From positions 1 through 52,910 of IMG/VR virus record IMGVR_UViG_3300024346_000088: a stretch of DNA of 52,910 nucleotides, one strand, 5' to 3'. Positions 9,036-17,805 of the stretch are shown here, one piece after another. This DNA is from a virus. The notes under the pieces are model-generated. The model worked only from the letters and a program-made list of their open reading frames with translations. It was not told where the DNA came from and made no database searches. The number at the start of each line of letters is the position of its first letter. Within the stretch, counting starts at the first letter, position 1. Made by a program: the position numbers and the translations under genes.

Positions 9036-12000
9036 TTAAAACAAATTAGTAAACCAGTTACCACCACCGCCACTATTTCCACCACCTACAACAGATTTAG
9101 TTTGTACCTGACCTTCAGATGCACCAGAAACATGTTGATCTAAAGTCATAGTAGTCTGATTTATATTACTTAATAATTGAATAATCATATCAAGTTGGTC
9201 ATTCGTATTCATTTTTGATTTACCACCTTTGAGAGGTGCTGCTGTCGGTGCTAATTTTTTATCACCAACTACTGGACGCTTTGTTTTCGTGCCATCATAT
9301 TCAACCAACTTACTAAATACACTTGCTCTTTCTTCAAGAGTTCTCATCATATTTTCTAAATTATCCTTATTCATTGAAGCTAACACTGCTAAATTACCAG
9401 TTAGATTTCTTATTAGGCCAACCTTCTTACCATCTATTGATGAAAGTGCACCACCAAACTTCTTCAATGATGTTGCTAACTTATCATAAGCTCCTGCAAT
9501 AGTAATCATACCTCTGGCTGCCTGTGAAATAGGATCTAATCCAAGTAATGATTTTACTCCACTAAAGAAACCAGAATTTTTATCAACACTGGTTAGGTAA
9601 TTTGCTAGTTTTGCATAATCCATCACATTTTTGGATAAATTCTTCATATAGTTAGGATCAATATTTTTTGAAAAATATTGTCTTCCTGACCAAATAGTTT
9701 TTGCCGCCTTCACTAATGAAAGTGCTACTAAATTAGTTTTCGCCAATCCAAATAGACTTGTATTCATTAAACGATTACTTAGACTTTTGTATCCAGTTAA
9801 ATTTCTCGTTAAACTTGGAACAAACGCATTATTCATAGGGGTAAAATACCTTTTATTATTATGAATTATTTTTGCAGTCGATATCATTGAATACGCAATA
9901 AAGTTTATGTTCAAAAGACTAACCGGATCAACATCCATTAAATCGGTTGCAAGTTTAACATAACTTTTAATCGATTTTGATATGTTAGTTATCCATGTAC
10001 TTGGTGGATAGGAATTCCAAATAGCTTTTTTAACTGTTCCAAATTTGTTTGCGACTGAAACTATCGCATTCGCAACTGATTTAATTCCATATACCATATC
10101 ATTTGCGGCATCTGCACCTGAAGTAAACCAACCACTATTTTCACTCATATAAGTAAATACTGGTGCAAAAGCTTGTAAAGCTCCTCCAACATTTTTACCC
10201 CAATCTGCAGAAGGTGTATTTGATAAATCAAATTTAGACTTATTTACACCAAACGCATCAGCTGCTGCAATTATACCATCTACAATAGTTAGTATACCTG
10301 CTTTCATATCTTCTGGAGTAACTTTTGTACTAAACATACCACCACTACTAAGTGCTGCATATACAGGTGCAAAAGCGGCTATAGCACCACCAACTCCCTC
10401 TGCCCACTCTTTAGGTGGCCCACCTTTAAAACTATTTTTAACTTTAGGATCTGAAAAAAAGTTTGCCGCATCTACAATACCCATTGACACTGTTCTTATC
10501 GCTTGTGCAAAATCATCTGGACCAACTCCACCACCAAATAAACTCATTATTTTATTTGCTGCCAACATTGCATAAACCGGTGAGAATGCTGCCAATGCAA
10601 GAGCAATTCCTCCTGCCCATTCTAATGTAGGTCCACCTGTAAAATTACCTTTTGATAAGATTGCGGCCGAATCAACTATTGTTTGTGCAATCAATAAAAC
10701 AGCTTCACCACCTGCAACTAATGCGGCCATTCCTAATCCAAACGATAAAAGAATTACACTACCTAAACCAGCCATTGCTAAACCAAATGCAGTCAAACTT
10801 ATACCAACACCCATTGCCCATCCTAAACCAGGATAGTTAGCATATTTACCTTCTGATAAAATATAAGAAGCGGCAACTATTACTGCTGCAATCCCTACTA
10901 TAGCAAGTGCTCCTAATGCTAGTGCTGCTCCACCAATACCAGTTTCAATTATTAAACCAAATACTGTGGCAATTAAACCAAATGCTAATATAGAAGCACC
11001 TGTACCAAGTGCCCATTTCCAACCAGGATAATTATCATATTTACCTTCTGAAATTAAAAGTGATGATACTGCTACAACTCCAGCTAGTATAATCATACAT
11101 AATCCACCTTCTATAATCTTCTTAATTCCTATTTTTGCAAGTACAAAAGCGGCAAATCCCATTGCAATTGCGGATATCGCAAAAACAATAGAGAATACTA
11201 CAATATTAAATAATAGAGCATAGTCAATTGGAGTAGTTTCCGCTAATATTTTAGAAGATAACATAATTGCAATTGATAATGCAGTAAATAATAGAGGTAA
11301 TACAACAACATCTCCCAGTTTTATGTTTTTAATTGCAGGAGCCATTAGTTTTAAAGCAAATGCTAATACGACAAATATTATTGATATACCAATTGCTGTA
11401 ATAAATTTAGCAAAAGTTATTGGAACTACCTCACCCAAATATTCTGATGATTTTGCTATTGCCATTGACATTGCTATAAGTAATAATGGCATCAATATTG
11501 CAGCAACTGCTGCCTGTGCTGGATCTAAACCTTTAAATGCACCTATTAGTTTTTTAATCCCAAATGAAATTACTGTAAACATTGCTGCGATTAAAATACC
11601 TGTTATCGCTTGTGCAAATGATATCGGAACTATCATTTGTAATACCCAAGATGATAGTGCAATTCCTAATGCAATTGCTGGTAATATTAGAGGTAAAAAT
11701 AAAATAGCTTTTCCTAATGTTGATATATCGGCACCTAGTGCGTTTATCAATTTTTTAATTCCAAATGCAATTACTGTAAACATACCTGCTATTAAGATTG
11801 CAGTAAATGCCTGAGCAAATGATATTGGTTTTACAAATGCCAATACCCAAGATGATAGTGCAATTCCCAATGCAATTGCTGGTAATAAAATCGGTAGAAA
11901 AAGAATAGACTTACCTAATGTTACTATATTTTCTCCTAGTGCTAATATCAATTTTTTAATTCCAAACGCAATTACTGTAAACATACCTGCGATTAAAATC

Positions 12001-12575
12001 GCTGTTATAGATTGACCAAATGATATTGGTTTTATAAAAGACAGAACCCAAGATGATAACATAATAGCTATAGACATAATAACCATAACCTTACCAGCAG
12101 TAATTGCTTGTTCTACAGTTATTTTGGCTTCTGCTACTTTCTGAAATGCGTGTGATATTAAAACTATTGCTAAACCGAGTGAGACAACTGATAGAAAATC
12201 AACTTTACCTATTATTTTAAATGCTAAACCAATTGCCAATACCGCAACCGCTATTAAAAGTATTGTAGTTACACCTTTTTTAAGATTACTTTGTTTTTTA
12301 GGATCTTCACCAGTTTCATCAATAGCATTCTTTTTATCAGAATCTTTCTTCTTTTGCATCTCTAAAATAGTATTCTGTTTCTCTAAAATCTTTTTAGTAT
12401 CTGACTTAATAGACTTTAAACTAACTGAAATCTCAGTTAGTTGTTGTGAGAAATTACCACTTTGAAGTGCATTGGTAGTTGTAGTATTACTACCCTCTTT
12501 CTTCTCAAGTGCTTTTGAGATCATTTCAAGTGAATCTGATAAATTATTTAATGCGTCTAATAACTGCTTATCCAT
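9036..12575 (-). CDS. Membrane-segment-rich tail tape-measure candidate
   Basis: I choose the ATG at 12575 (MDKQLLDALNN) rather than the one at 12611 because TAATATATA lies 5 nt upstream of it. The 1179-residue protein has an N-terminal coiled coil (~1-95), then ~15-20 hydrophobic segments over ~95-650. These include three copies of a 67-residue unit (ISFxQAxTxILIAGMFTVIA). A helical Gly/Ala-rich middle and a Gly-rich C-terminus (GGGNSGGGG) ending in NWFTNLF follow. Length, hydrophobic repeats and tail-gene context suggest a tape measure that enters the host membrane. A phage membrane protein is the alternative. Confidence 0.6.
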   Translation of the reverse strand: MDKQLLDALNNLSDSLEMISKALEKKEGSNTTTTNALQSGNFSQQLTEISVSLKSIKSDTKKILEKQNTILEMQKKKDSDKKNAIDETGEDPKKQSNLKKGVTTILLIAVAVLAIGLAFKIIGKVDFLSVVSLGLAIVLISHAFQKVAEAKITVEQAITAGKVMVIMSIAIMLSSWVLSFIKPISFGQSITAILIAGMFTVIAFGIKKLILALGENIVTLGKSILFLPILLPAIALGIALSSWVLAFVKPISFAQAFTAILIAGMFTVIAFGIKKLINALGADISTLGKAILFLPLILPAIALGIALSSWVLQMIVPISFAQAITGILIAAMFTVISFGIKKLIGAFKGLDPAQAAVAAILMPLLLIAMSMAIAKSSEYLGEVVPITFAKFITAIGISIIFVVLAFALKLMAPAIKNIKLGDVVVLPLLFTALSIAIMLSSKILAETTPIDYALLFNIVVFSIVFAISAIAMGFAAFVLAKIGIKKIIEGGLCMIILAGVVAVSSLLISEGKYDNYPGWKWALGTGASILAFGLIATVFGLIIETGIGGAALALGALAIVGIAAVIVAASYILSEGKYANYPGLGWAMGVGISLTAFGLAMAGLGSVILLSFGLGMAALVAGGEAVLLIAQTIVDSAAILSKGNFTGGPTLEWAGGIALALAAFSPVYAMLAANKIMSLFGGGVGPDDFAQAIRTVSMGIVDAANFFSDPKVKNSFKGGPPKEWAEGVGGAIAAFAPVYAALSSGGMFSTKVTPEDMKAGILTIVDGIIAAADAFGVNKSKFDLSNTPSADWGKNVGGALQAFAPVFTYMSENSGWFTSGADAANDMVYGIKSVANAIVSVANKFGTVKKAIWNSYPPSTWITNISKSIKSYVKLATDLMDVDPVSLLNINFIAYSMISTAKIIHNNKRYFTPMNNAFVPSLTRNLTGYKSLSNRLMNTSLFGLAKTNLVALSLVKAAKTIWSGRQYFSKNIDPNYMKNLSKNVMDYAKLANYLTSVDKNSGFFSGVKSLLGLDPISQAARGMITIAGAYDKLATSLKKFGGALSSIDGKKVGLIRNLTGNLAVLASMNKDNLENMMRTLEERASVFSKLVEYDGTKTKRPVVGDKKLAPTAAPLKGGKSKMNTNDQLDMIIQLLSNINQTTMTLDQHVSGASEGQVQTKSVVGGGNSGGGGNWFTNLF
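11480..12085 (-). repeat. Three in-frame 201-bp repeats encoding 67-residue membrane units
   Basis: Matching blocks recur at about 11560, 11761 and 11962, exactly 201 bp apart. Each encodes a PISFxQAxT helix, the FTVIxFGIKKLI helix and a PAIALGIALSSWVL helix. The copies differ at many third positions, so the duplication is old and kept by selection. Confidence 0.8.
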
Positions 12576-12580
12576 AAAAG

Positions 12581-12589
12581 TATATATTA
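12581..12589 (-). promoter_or_regulatory. TAATATATA element, 5 nt before ATG
   Basis: An exact minus-strand match 5 nt upstream of the ATG at 12575. It supports that start for the tape-measure candidate. Confidence 0.55.
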
Positions 12590-12665
12590 AAAAACTTAAT
12601 CCTTTTAACATTTTATATATTTTTTACTATAATAAATAATAATATATAATAAATAAAATAATCAT

Positions 12666-13130
12666 ATGGAGATGGGACTAAAGAAGACTTTGAAGTACTA
12701 TATTCTTGGTGAATCTTTAAAAGAAATTGAAGCTAATCGTATATTAGATAAAATTTCTAAAAAGAAAGCACTTTCCGATAGGGAAAAAAGATTTTTAGAA
12801 TTATATAATCATAAATCTGAAGAAACTCCTAAAGACCATATGTATTTGTCTAAGAATACAACTTGTGAGAGAGTTAGAAATTTACTTGATACTGGTAAGT
12901 CAGTAATTTGTGATTTGAGTGATAGAGATGGTAAAATTGGATTACAAATTCTAAATATAGAGAATATTCACACTGATGATGATTGTACTGTATTTATGAA
13001 AGGAGATGAAACATATAAACTTCAAGATAGATTTTTATACAACATAATTTATAATCAAAAATTAAACAAGTATTCCCTACAAGAACAAGGTGAATATTAT
13101 GAAAAAATAGAGCAAAATAATGAAGATTAA
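12666..13130 (+). CDS. Hypothetical protein (154 aa)
   Basis: The N-terminal part is a basic helical region with a SDREKRFLELYN segment. The C-terminal part is a beta-rich segment (SVICDLSDRDGKIGLQI). An alternative start is the ATG at 12672. It overlaps the next gene by 11 bp, so the two are probably translated together. No known family is recognised. It opens the rightward block that runs to the polymerase-like gene. Confidence 0.65.
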   Translation: MEMGLKKTLKYYILGESLKEIEANRILDKISKKKALSDREKRFLELYNHKSEETPKDHMYLSKNTTCERVRNLLDTGKSVICDLSDRDGKIGLQILNIENIHTDDDCTVFMKGDETYKLQDRFLYNIIYNQKLNKYSLQEQGEYYEKIEQNNED

Positions 13131-13401
13131 AAAATTTGATAACTTTATAAATGAAGTAAGTGGTACTGAGTTAGTTGGTCCAGAAATGGGTATGGGATTT
13201 GGTACAACTCCATTAAATAACAATACAATAAGTTCATCAGATACCTCAGTAATTTTTAGTGATATAAATAATACAATTTATACACTAGATGATTATAATC
13301 AATTATATCAAGATTATCTAAAAGCAGGTGGTGGACCATTAAATGGATTTACGAAAGAGAATTTAGATAAAATTATAGTTTCTTTACAGGAACAGCAGTA
13401 G
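13120..13401 (+). CDS. Small capsid-targeted-like protein (93 aa)
   Basis: It opens MKIKKFDNFINEV, which resembles the T4 internal-protein leader. INE is a possible prohead-protease site at residue 12. The rest is Gly/Thr/Ser-rich and probably disordered (GPEMGMGFGT), ending in a helix. It overlaps the previous gene by 11 bp. No function can be named beyond possible packaging in the head. Confidence 0.6.
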   Translation: MKIKKFDNFINEVSGTELVGPEMGMGFGTTPLNNNTISSSDTSVIFSDINNTIYTLDDYNQLYQDYLKAGGGPLNGFTKENLDKIIVSLQEQQ

Positions 13402-13446
13402 AATACAATATATATAACAAATTGATAAAAAAACAGAAATCAAGTT

Positions 13447-14778
13447 ATGAGTAAATTAGTTACCTTAAATGGTATAAATGATGAAGAACTATTAAATTCT
13501 TTATTTAGTAATGAAATATCTATTATAGAAGATATACAAGGAAGTAAAATTTGGGTTAATTGGAATGGTAAAGAATTCACGATTAAAACAAAGAGTATTT
13601 CAAGTGAGCCAATCAATCTTATAGATTTAGCAATGCAGAATTATTATAATCCTGCAATTAATTATTTTAACTCTTTAGATAGTAGAGTAAAATCATTGTT
13701 AAATAGAAAGTGGTGGTTTTGTTTTGAGTATTTTCCAGACGAGCAACCTGCTAATATAGAGTATAATAGAGTTCCTAAGAATAAATTGGTTTTAACAGCT
13801 ATAAATAAAGCAGGTAAATATGAGTTTTTTTTAGAAGAATTAAATGAATATGCAAGACTTTTTGATGTTGAGATTATACCAGTTGTTTTTCAAGGAAAAC
13901 TAACTGATAAGATGATTGAGGCAATTAAATATTTTTTAAATACTAGTGAAGAAGATTTAGATTATATTTTTGGTGAAAAGTCATTTACATTTTTCTTTTA
14001 TAAGATATTAAATCCACTTTCGGAAGGTTCATTTTTAATGGATGATGATTTTCAAAAGAATATTGAGAAATTGATTATTAGAAATAACTCGGATGATATG
14101 TCATTTGAATTATTAAATCCTTTATATACAAGACTAGGTGAAAATAATGATACTGAGTTTGTTGAGATATACACATTGATATTGATAAACTTTTTAAACT
14201 TCTGTCAATCTGTTGATTTGAAAGATATAAAGTTAAAAGGTTCATCAAAAGATGAAATTTATATCTATTTAATATGTAAACTTTATAATATATATATTAG
14301 TGAAGTAAAACAGGATCTATTAGACTTTGATTTTGTAGTACCAGAATTTTTTGATAAAGATAAATTTAAAATAAATACAGAACTTATTCTAAATAAAGTA
14401 ACTAAAGAATATTTATCAGAGTCTGAAAAACTTGAATATATTTTCAAGGTTATTCTTGGTTCATTTAGTAAGAAAAGAAAAAAAGCAATTGGTATATTCA
14501 CTGATAATACAGTAAAACTATTCAATAAGTTTATTGATGATATTGAAGATCATATTGGAACTTACTTACAAAGAATTAGTGAGATAGAATTGACGAGAGC
14601 GGGTTTATTAGATTTTGGAGACTTCTTTGATATTCAATATGATGTTGATGGAGAGGGAGAAGTTTATCCAGATGTTTACTCTGAATTTGAAAAAGGAGTA
14701 TCAAATGATAAAAAGAAAAAGGGTAAGGGTGGTAAAATGCCAATAGAACCAATAAATACAACAAAAAAACCCATATAA
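13447..14778 (+). CDS. Ligase/nucleotidyltransferase-like protein lacking the catalytic lysine
   Basis: The protein has 443 residues. The first ~180 resemble the adenylation domain of phage RNA ligases: FCFEYFPDEQPANIEY matches motif III (F-GE then I-Y), LVLTAI matches the next strand, and ELNEYARLFDVEIIPVVFQG matches the usual 'del..ya..l....P' segment. The motif-I lysine of KxDG is missing; the candidates are DIQGS (29-33) and NWNG (38-41). The C-terminal ~260 residues are helical, ending in a Lys-rich tail. A structural or binding role is more likely than catalysis. Upstream is ATATATAAC. Confidence 0.55.
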   Translation: MSKLVTLNGINDEELLNSLFSNEISIIEDIQGSKIWVNWNGKEFTIKTKSISSEPINLIDLAMQNYYNPAINYFNSLDSRVKSLLNRKWWFCFEYFPDEQPANIEYNRVPKNKLVLTAINKAGKYEFFLEELNEYARLFDVEIIPVVFQGKLTDKMIEAIKYFLNTSEEDLDYIFGEKSFTFFFYKILNPLSEGSFLMDDDFQKNIEKLIIRNNSDDMSFELLNPLYTRLGENNDTEFVEIYTLILINFLNFCQSVDLKDIKLKGSSKDEIYIYLICKLYNIYISEVKQDLLDFDFVVPEFFDKDKFKINTELILNKVTKEYLSESEKLEYIFKVILGSFSKKRKKAIGIFTDNTVKLFNKFIDDIEDHIGTYLQRISEIELTRAGLLDFGDFFDIQYDVDGEGEVYPDVYSEFEKGVSNDKKKKGKGGKMPIEPINTTKKPI

Positions 14779-14790
14779 TAATGGGTTTTT
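14763..14790 (+). terminator. Hairpin terminator after ligase-like gene
   Basis: AAAAACCCAT and ATGGGTTTTT pair around a short AT loop and are followed by T residues. The stem overlaps the 3' end of the gene. Confidence 0.75.
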
Positions 14791-14803
14791 CTAATATAAA
14801 AAT

Positions 14804-15025
14804 ATGAAAGAAATAAATTTAAAAACAAAATCGATCAATGTTGAAACAAAGTCAAGACAACTTAAATGTGATTATTCTAGAGAGTTGGTTAAAGATCTTA
14901 ATTCTTTCCATAATATTGATGTAGAGGCAGAATTAGTAAGACTATTAGATAGTGAAATTAAGACATCAATTAGGAAACAAAGTAGAAAGAAAAAAATTGA
15001 AAATTTAACGAAACATACTGACTAA
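14804..15025 (+). CDS. Small basic hypothetical protein (73 aa)
   Basis: A short Lys/Arg-rich protein with predicted helices in the middle (SRELVKDLNSFHNID) and a basic C-terminus (RKQSRKKKIENLTK). It sits 16 bp upstream of the polymerase-like gene and is probably co-transcribed with it. Basic character and position make a nucleic-acid-binding partner possible, but no motif proves this. Confidence 0.55.
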   Translation: MKEINLKTKSINVETKSRQLKCDYSRELVKDLNSFHNIDVEAELVRLLDSEIKTSIRKQSRKKKIENLTKHTD

Positions 15026-15041
15026 TTTTCATATAAAAACT

Positions 15042-16274
15042 ATGTATATTGAAAATGTAATAATCACTAAAGAAAGCTCTGAAAGCGTAGCAAAACGTAT
15101 AGATGATAAGTTATTTTCTCTTCAATTTTTACCAGAATGTTTATATGGAATATCAACTATAAAAACATTAGAATTTAATAACATTAAACTTAAAACAAAC
15201 TATCTAATTGATATAGTACATAATTTAATATTAAAGTATTATTTCAAAAAAGAAAACAGATTCGCTCTAAATGCGACTATTCTAAAGGATAAGTATGGTT
15301 ATCTTTATAACTATTATATCAACTACTTAGTTTCAAATGGTATTTTGATACTTAAAACAAACTATCAAAATGGAGTTACATCAAGAATATATGCCTTAGA
15401 TGAAAATATATTTACTCATAAAATAAAAAGATATAAAAATTTAGATAAAGTACTTCTAAAAAAGTATAAAAATAAATTTGTTGATATGATTCATATCAAT
15501 GATATTTCTAAAGTGAGTTTAATTGAACCACTTATAAAGGAAAAATTAGTTTCTGATCTATTCAGTGTTAAAATTGAATATGATAGAGCTATTTTCTTTC
15601 TAGATTCCTTAAAACATCAAGATATAGACATATATAACAGAAACATATACTCTGTTGATTGTATCAATGATAAACATATCTTTTATCACTTTGATGATTA
15701 TGGGAGAATGCATACAAACTACACTATTCTTAAATCATTTATTAGAAAAAACTGTCTATTGATAGATGGTGAAGAAACTTGTGAGATCGACATACCTAAC
15801 AGCCAGCCATTATTTCTAACTAAAATAATTGACATGCACTCTAATCTAGTAGATCAAAAGGAACTTCTCTTATTTAAAGAACTTACCATATCAGGAACAT
15901 ATTATCAATATGTTATGAATCAATTAGGTGAGAGTAATAAGAAAAAGGTTAAAGAGATGACTTATAAAGTTCTTTTTGGAAGAAATATTGCTACAAGTAA
16001 AGTAGATAAAAACTTTAAAAAACTGTTTCCAACAATTCATCAGTTTATTAAAAATTATAAAAAAGAAAATGGTGATTATAGAGTTCTGGCATATGACTTA
16101 CAAAAAGCAGAATCGGATTTAGTCTTTAATACCGTTATCAAGAAAGTAATGCAATTTTATCCAGAGATAAAACTAATAACAATTCATGATAGTATTGTTA
16201 TACCTAGAAAATATAAGGAAGAAGTGAATCAAATTTTTGAAATAGAGCTCAAAAAAGAGTTTAACATAAACTAA
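15042..16274 (+). CDS. Compact family-A-polymerase-like palm/fingers protein
   Basis: The protein has 410 residues, far shorter than phage DNA polymerases. In order I see YGRMHTN (220-226, like TGRLSSxxPN), EIDIPNSQP (D250, motif A), KKVKEMTYKVLFG (K304, Y308, F312, G313; motif B KxxxFxxxYG), LQKAESD (Q354; like the MQGTAAD helix) and ITIHDSIVIP (H382-D383; motif C). All family-A catalytic positions are kept and the order is right. HDS rather than HDE recalls T7-type RNA polymerases. There is no exonuclease domain; residues 1-200 are unlike a known thumb. The template, product and role cannot be read from sequence. Confidence 0.7.
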   Translation: MYIENVIITKESSESVAKRIDDKLFSLQFLPECLYGISTIKTLEFNNIKLKTNYLIDIVHNLILKYYFKKENRFALNATILKDKYGYLYNYYINYLVSNGILILKTNYQNGVTSRIYALDENIFTHKIKRYKNLDKVLLKKYKNKFVDMIHINDISKVSLIEPLIKEKLVSDLFSVKIEYDRAIFFLDSLKHQDIDIYNRNIYSVDCINDKHIFYHFDDYGRMHTNYTILKSFIRKNCLLIDGEETCEIDIPNSQPLFLTKIIDMHSNLVDQKELLLFKELTISGTYYQYVMNQLGESNKKKVKEMTYKVLFGRNIATSKVDKNFKKLFPTIHQFIKNYKKENGDYRVLAYDLQKAESDLVFNTVIKKVMQFYPEIKLITIHDSIVIPRKYKEEVNQIFEIELKKEFNIN

Positions 16275-16277
16275 AAA

Positions 16278-16286
16278 TAATATATA
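16278..16286 (+). promoter_or_regulatory. TAATATATA element, 4 nt before ATG
   Basis: An exact match with a 4-nt gap to the ATG at 16291. Confidence 0.55.
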
Positions 16287-16290
16287 AGAA

Positions 16291-16449
16291 ATGAAAACAT
16301 TTTATTTAAGAATAAAGAATACGAAAGAAGTTTTAATAAAAACATCTTGTTATAGTATCGAAGAAGCAGTTGATTACTTTTCAAAGGTTAAACAATTACC
16401 AAAAAAAGATTTAGTAAGTATATTCTTGATTACTGAATCGAAAAAATAA
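16291..16449 (+). CDS. Small hypothetical protein (52 aa)
   Basis: It translates as MKTFYLRIKNTKEVLIKT... and ends ITESKK. TAATATATA lies 4 nt upstream. The small alpha/beta composition (SIEEAVDYFSK) could be a stand-alone fold. It lies 16 bp after the polymerase-like gene. No family is recognised. Confidence 0.6.
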   Translation: MKTFYLRIKNTKEVLIKTSCYSIEEAVDYFSKVKQLPKKDLVSIFLITESKK

Positions 16450-16455
16450 TATATA
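16447..16455 (+). promoter_or_regulatory. TAATATATA element, 4 nt before GTG
   Basis: An exact match overlapping the stop codon of the previous gene, with a 4-nt gap to the GTG at 16460. It supports GTG as a real start. Confidence 0.55.
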
Positions 16456-16459
16456 CTTT

Positions 16460-16999
16460 GTGAATTTAGAAAACCCAAATATATCTTATCTTATATTATC
16501 ATCTGATGGTTTAGATGATATGACATCTGTTCTTTATGCTAAAGATTATCAGATACTTCCCTTACAAACTTATTATAGAGAATCTTTTGATAATTCTGCT
16601 ATGGGTTATAGTGATGTTGATAATGATACACTAAGAAAAGATGTTATTTTTTTATTAAATCACTTTCATCAAGAATCTGCGATTATTAAATATAAAGGAG
16701 AAAAAAAACCAAGAAGAATCTATAGAACTGGTGCTGAAAAGTTATTAGAAATCAATATGTTTAATACTGATTCTGAAAATGTTTCATACTTATATAGAGG
16801 ATTATCGTTTTCTTTTGTGGAATCAAAGAGATATTGGGTTCCTAAATCTAAGGAAGATTTCAAAGTAGGTATGATAGTTGAGTATTTCAATAATAATCAA
16901 TGGTCTGAAAAAGTAGTTGAAAATCCTAATGATGAATGGGAAAGAATGTATAAACTTCTTTTAAAATATGATAAAGTTAGAGTACAATCTATAAATTAA
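16460..16999 (+). CDS. Hypothetical protein (179 aa), GTG start
   Basis: The start is a GTG placed exactly 4 nt after a TAATATATA element. The protein is soluble with mixed strands and helices. The motif FKVGMIVEYFNNNQWSEKVV in the second half resembles a small beta-barrel of the kind seen in nucleic-acid- or protein-binding modules. No catalytic motif is seen. It ends at a bidirectional terminator. Confidence 0.6.
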   Translation: MNLENPNISYLILSSDGLDDMTSVLYAKDYQILPLQTYYRESFDNSAMGYSDVDNDTLRKDVIFLLNHFHQESAIIKYKGEKKPRRIYRTGAEKLLEINMFNTDSENVSYLYRGLSFSFVESKRYWVPKSKEDFKVGMIVEYFNNNQWSEKVVENPNDEWERMYKLLLKYDKVRVQSIN

Positions 17000-17000
17000 A

Positions 17001-17029
17001 AAACCTCTCAAAATTTGAGAGGTTTTTCT
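17001..17029. terminator. Bidirectional hairpin terminator
   Basis: AAAAACCTCTCAAA pairs with TTTGAGAGGTTTTT between convergent genes ending at 16999 and 17029. Confidence 0.9.
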
Positions 17030-17805
17030 TATTTTATATGAAACCACATAATTCTATTTTTTAGACTCGGTGTTTCTTTCATAAAGTATTTATCTTCATT
17101 AAGTGACTTTATTACAAATAGTCCATCTTCTTGACCACCATTTATATCGGCTCTTAAAACAATAAATTTATCTTTTGAAATTATATTTGATTCAATTAAA
17201 GTATAATTTGTTGAAATTATAAGTTGTTTATCTCCATAAAAATATTTTGATATAGTTTCTGGATGTGCTAATAAAGTAGTTCCTGGACCACGTCTATTAT
17301 TTACTGCAATATAATTACCACACATAAGTAATTTAGACATAATTTTTCTTTGACTATATTCAAAGTTTTCTCTAGAAGTTTTATCAGGATCATTAGTTAG
17401 AGTTAAATCAAATGATGACATTCCACTTTTTAAAACAGGTTGTCCTTGTGTAAATTTTTCCATATAGTTTAATAAATCTGTATGTAAATCTTCATAAGAT
17501 GTAAAGGATGTTTCTTGTACAGTCATTGAAAATATTTTTGGACCAATAGTCTGTGTAAAGTTACCGTCTAATATTGGAAGATCTACTCTACTGTTCCAAG
17601 TAGATTCTTCTTTTTCACCAGTTACAATATCAATGGCTAGTTCACGATTTTTTGATTTTATCTTTAATTGTTCTTGAAGTGTATCTTCTTCTATAAAATC
17701 CATGTAAGATATAGTAGCAACAGAGCCACTATGTTGTTTTTCATAAAAATTACATAAGTATTTTATCTCCTTTTTTATTTCTTCTTCAGTTTTAGAAAGT
17801 ATCAT
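17029..17805 (-). CDS. Capsid-fold-like protein (258 aa), uncertain
   Basis: The region KLLMCGNYIAVNNRRGPGTTLLAHPE (about residues 155-180) recalls gp23/gp24-type capsid proteins, where an 'A..I....RRG.GN.iv.s' segment lies in the C-terminal half. The flanking beta-rich sequence fits too. The protein is half the length of gp23, so it could be a minor head or decoration protein. The start codon overlaps the upstream glycosyltransferase by 14 bp, so the two are probably coupled. A non-capsid role cannot be excluded. Confidence 0.45.
   Translation of the reverse strand: MILSKTEEEIKKEIKYLCNFYEKQHSGSVATISYMDFIEEDTLQEQLKIKSKNRELAIDIVTGEKEESTWNSRVDLPILDGNFTQTIGPKIFSMTVQETSFTSYEDLHTDLLNYMEKFTQGQPVLKSGMSSFDLTLTNDPDKTSRENFEYSQRKIMSKLLMCGNYIAVNNRRGPGTTLLAHPETISKYFYGDKQLIISTNYTLIESNIISKDKFIVLRADINGGQEDGLFVIKSLNEDKYFMKETPSLKNRIMWFHIK

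Noticed and set aside
11323-11814. 163-codon plus-strand ORF
   Set aside because: It is antisense to the membrane repeats of the tape-measure candidate and its hydrophobic composition mirrors that gene.
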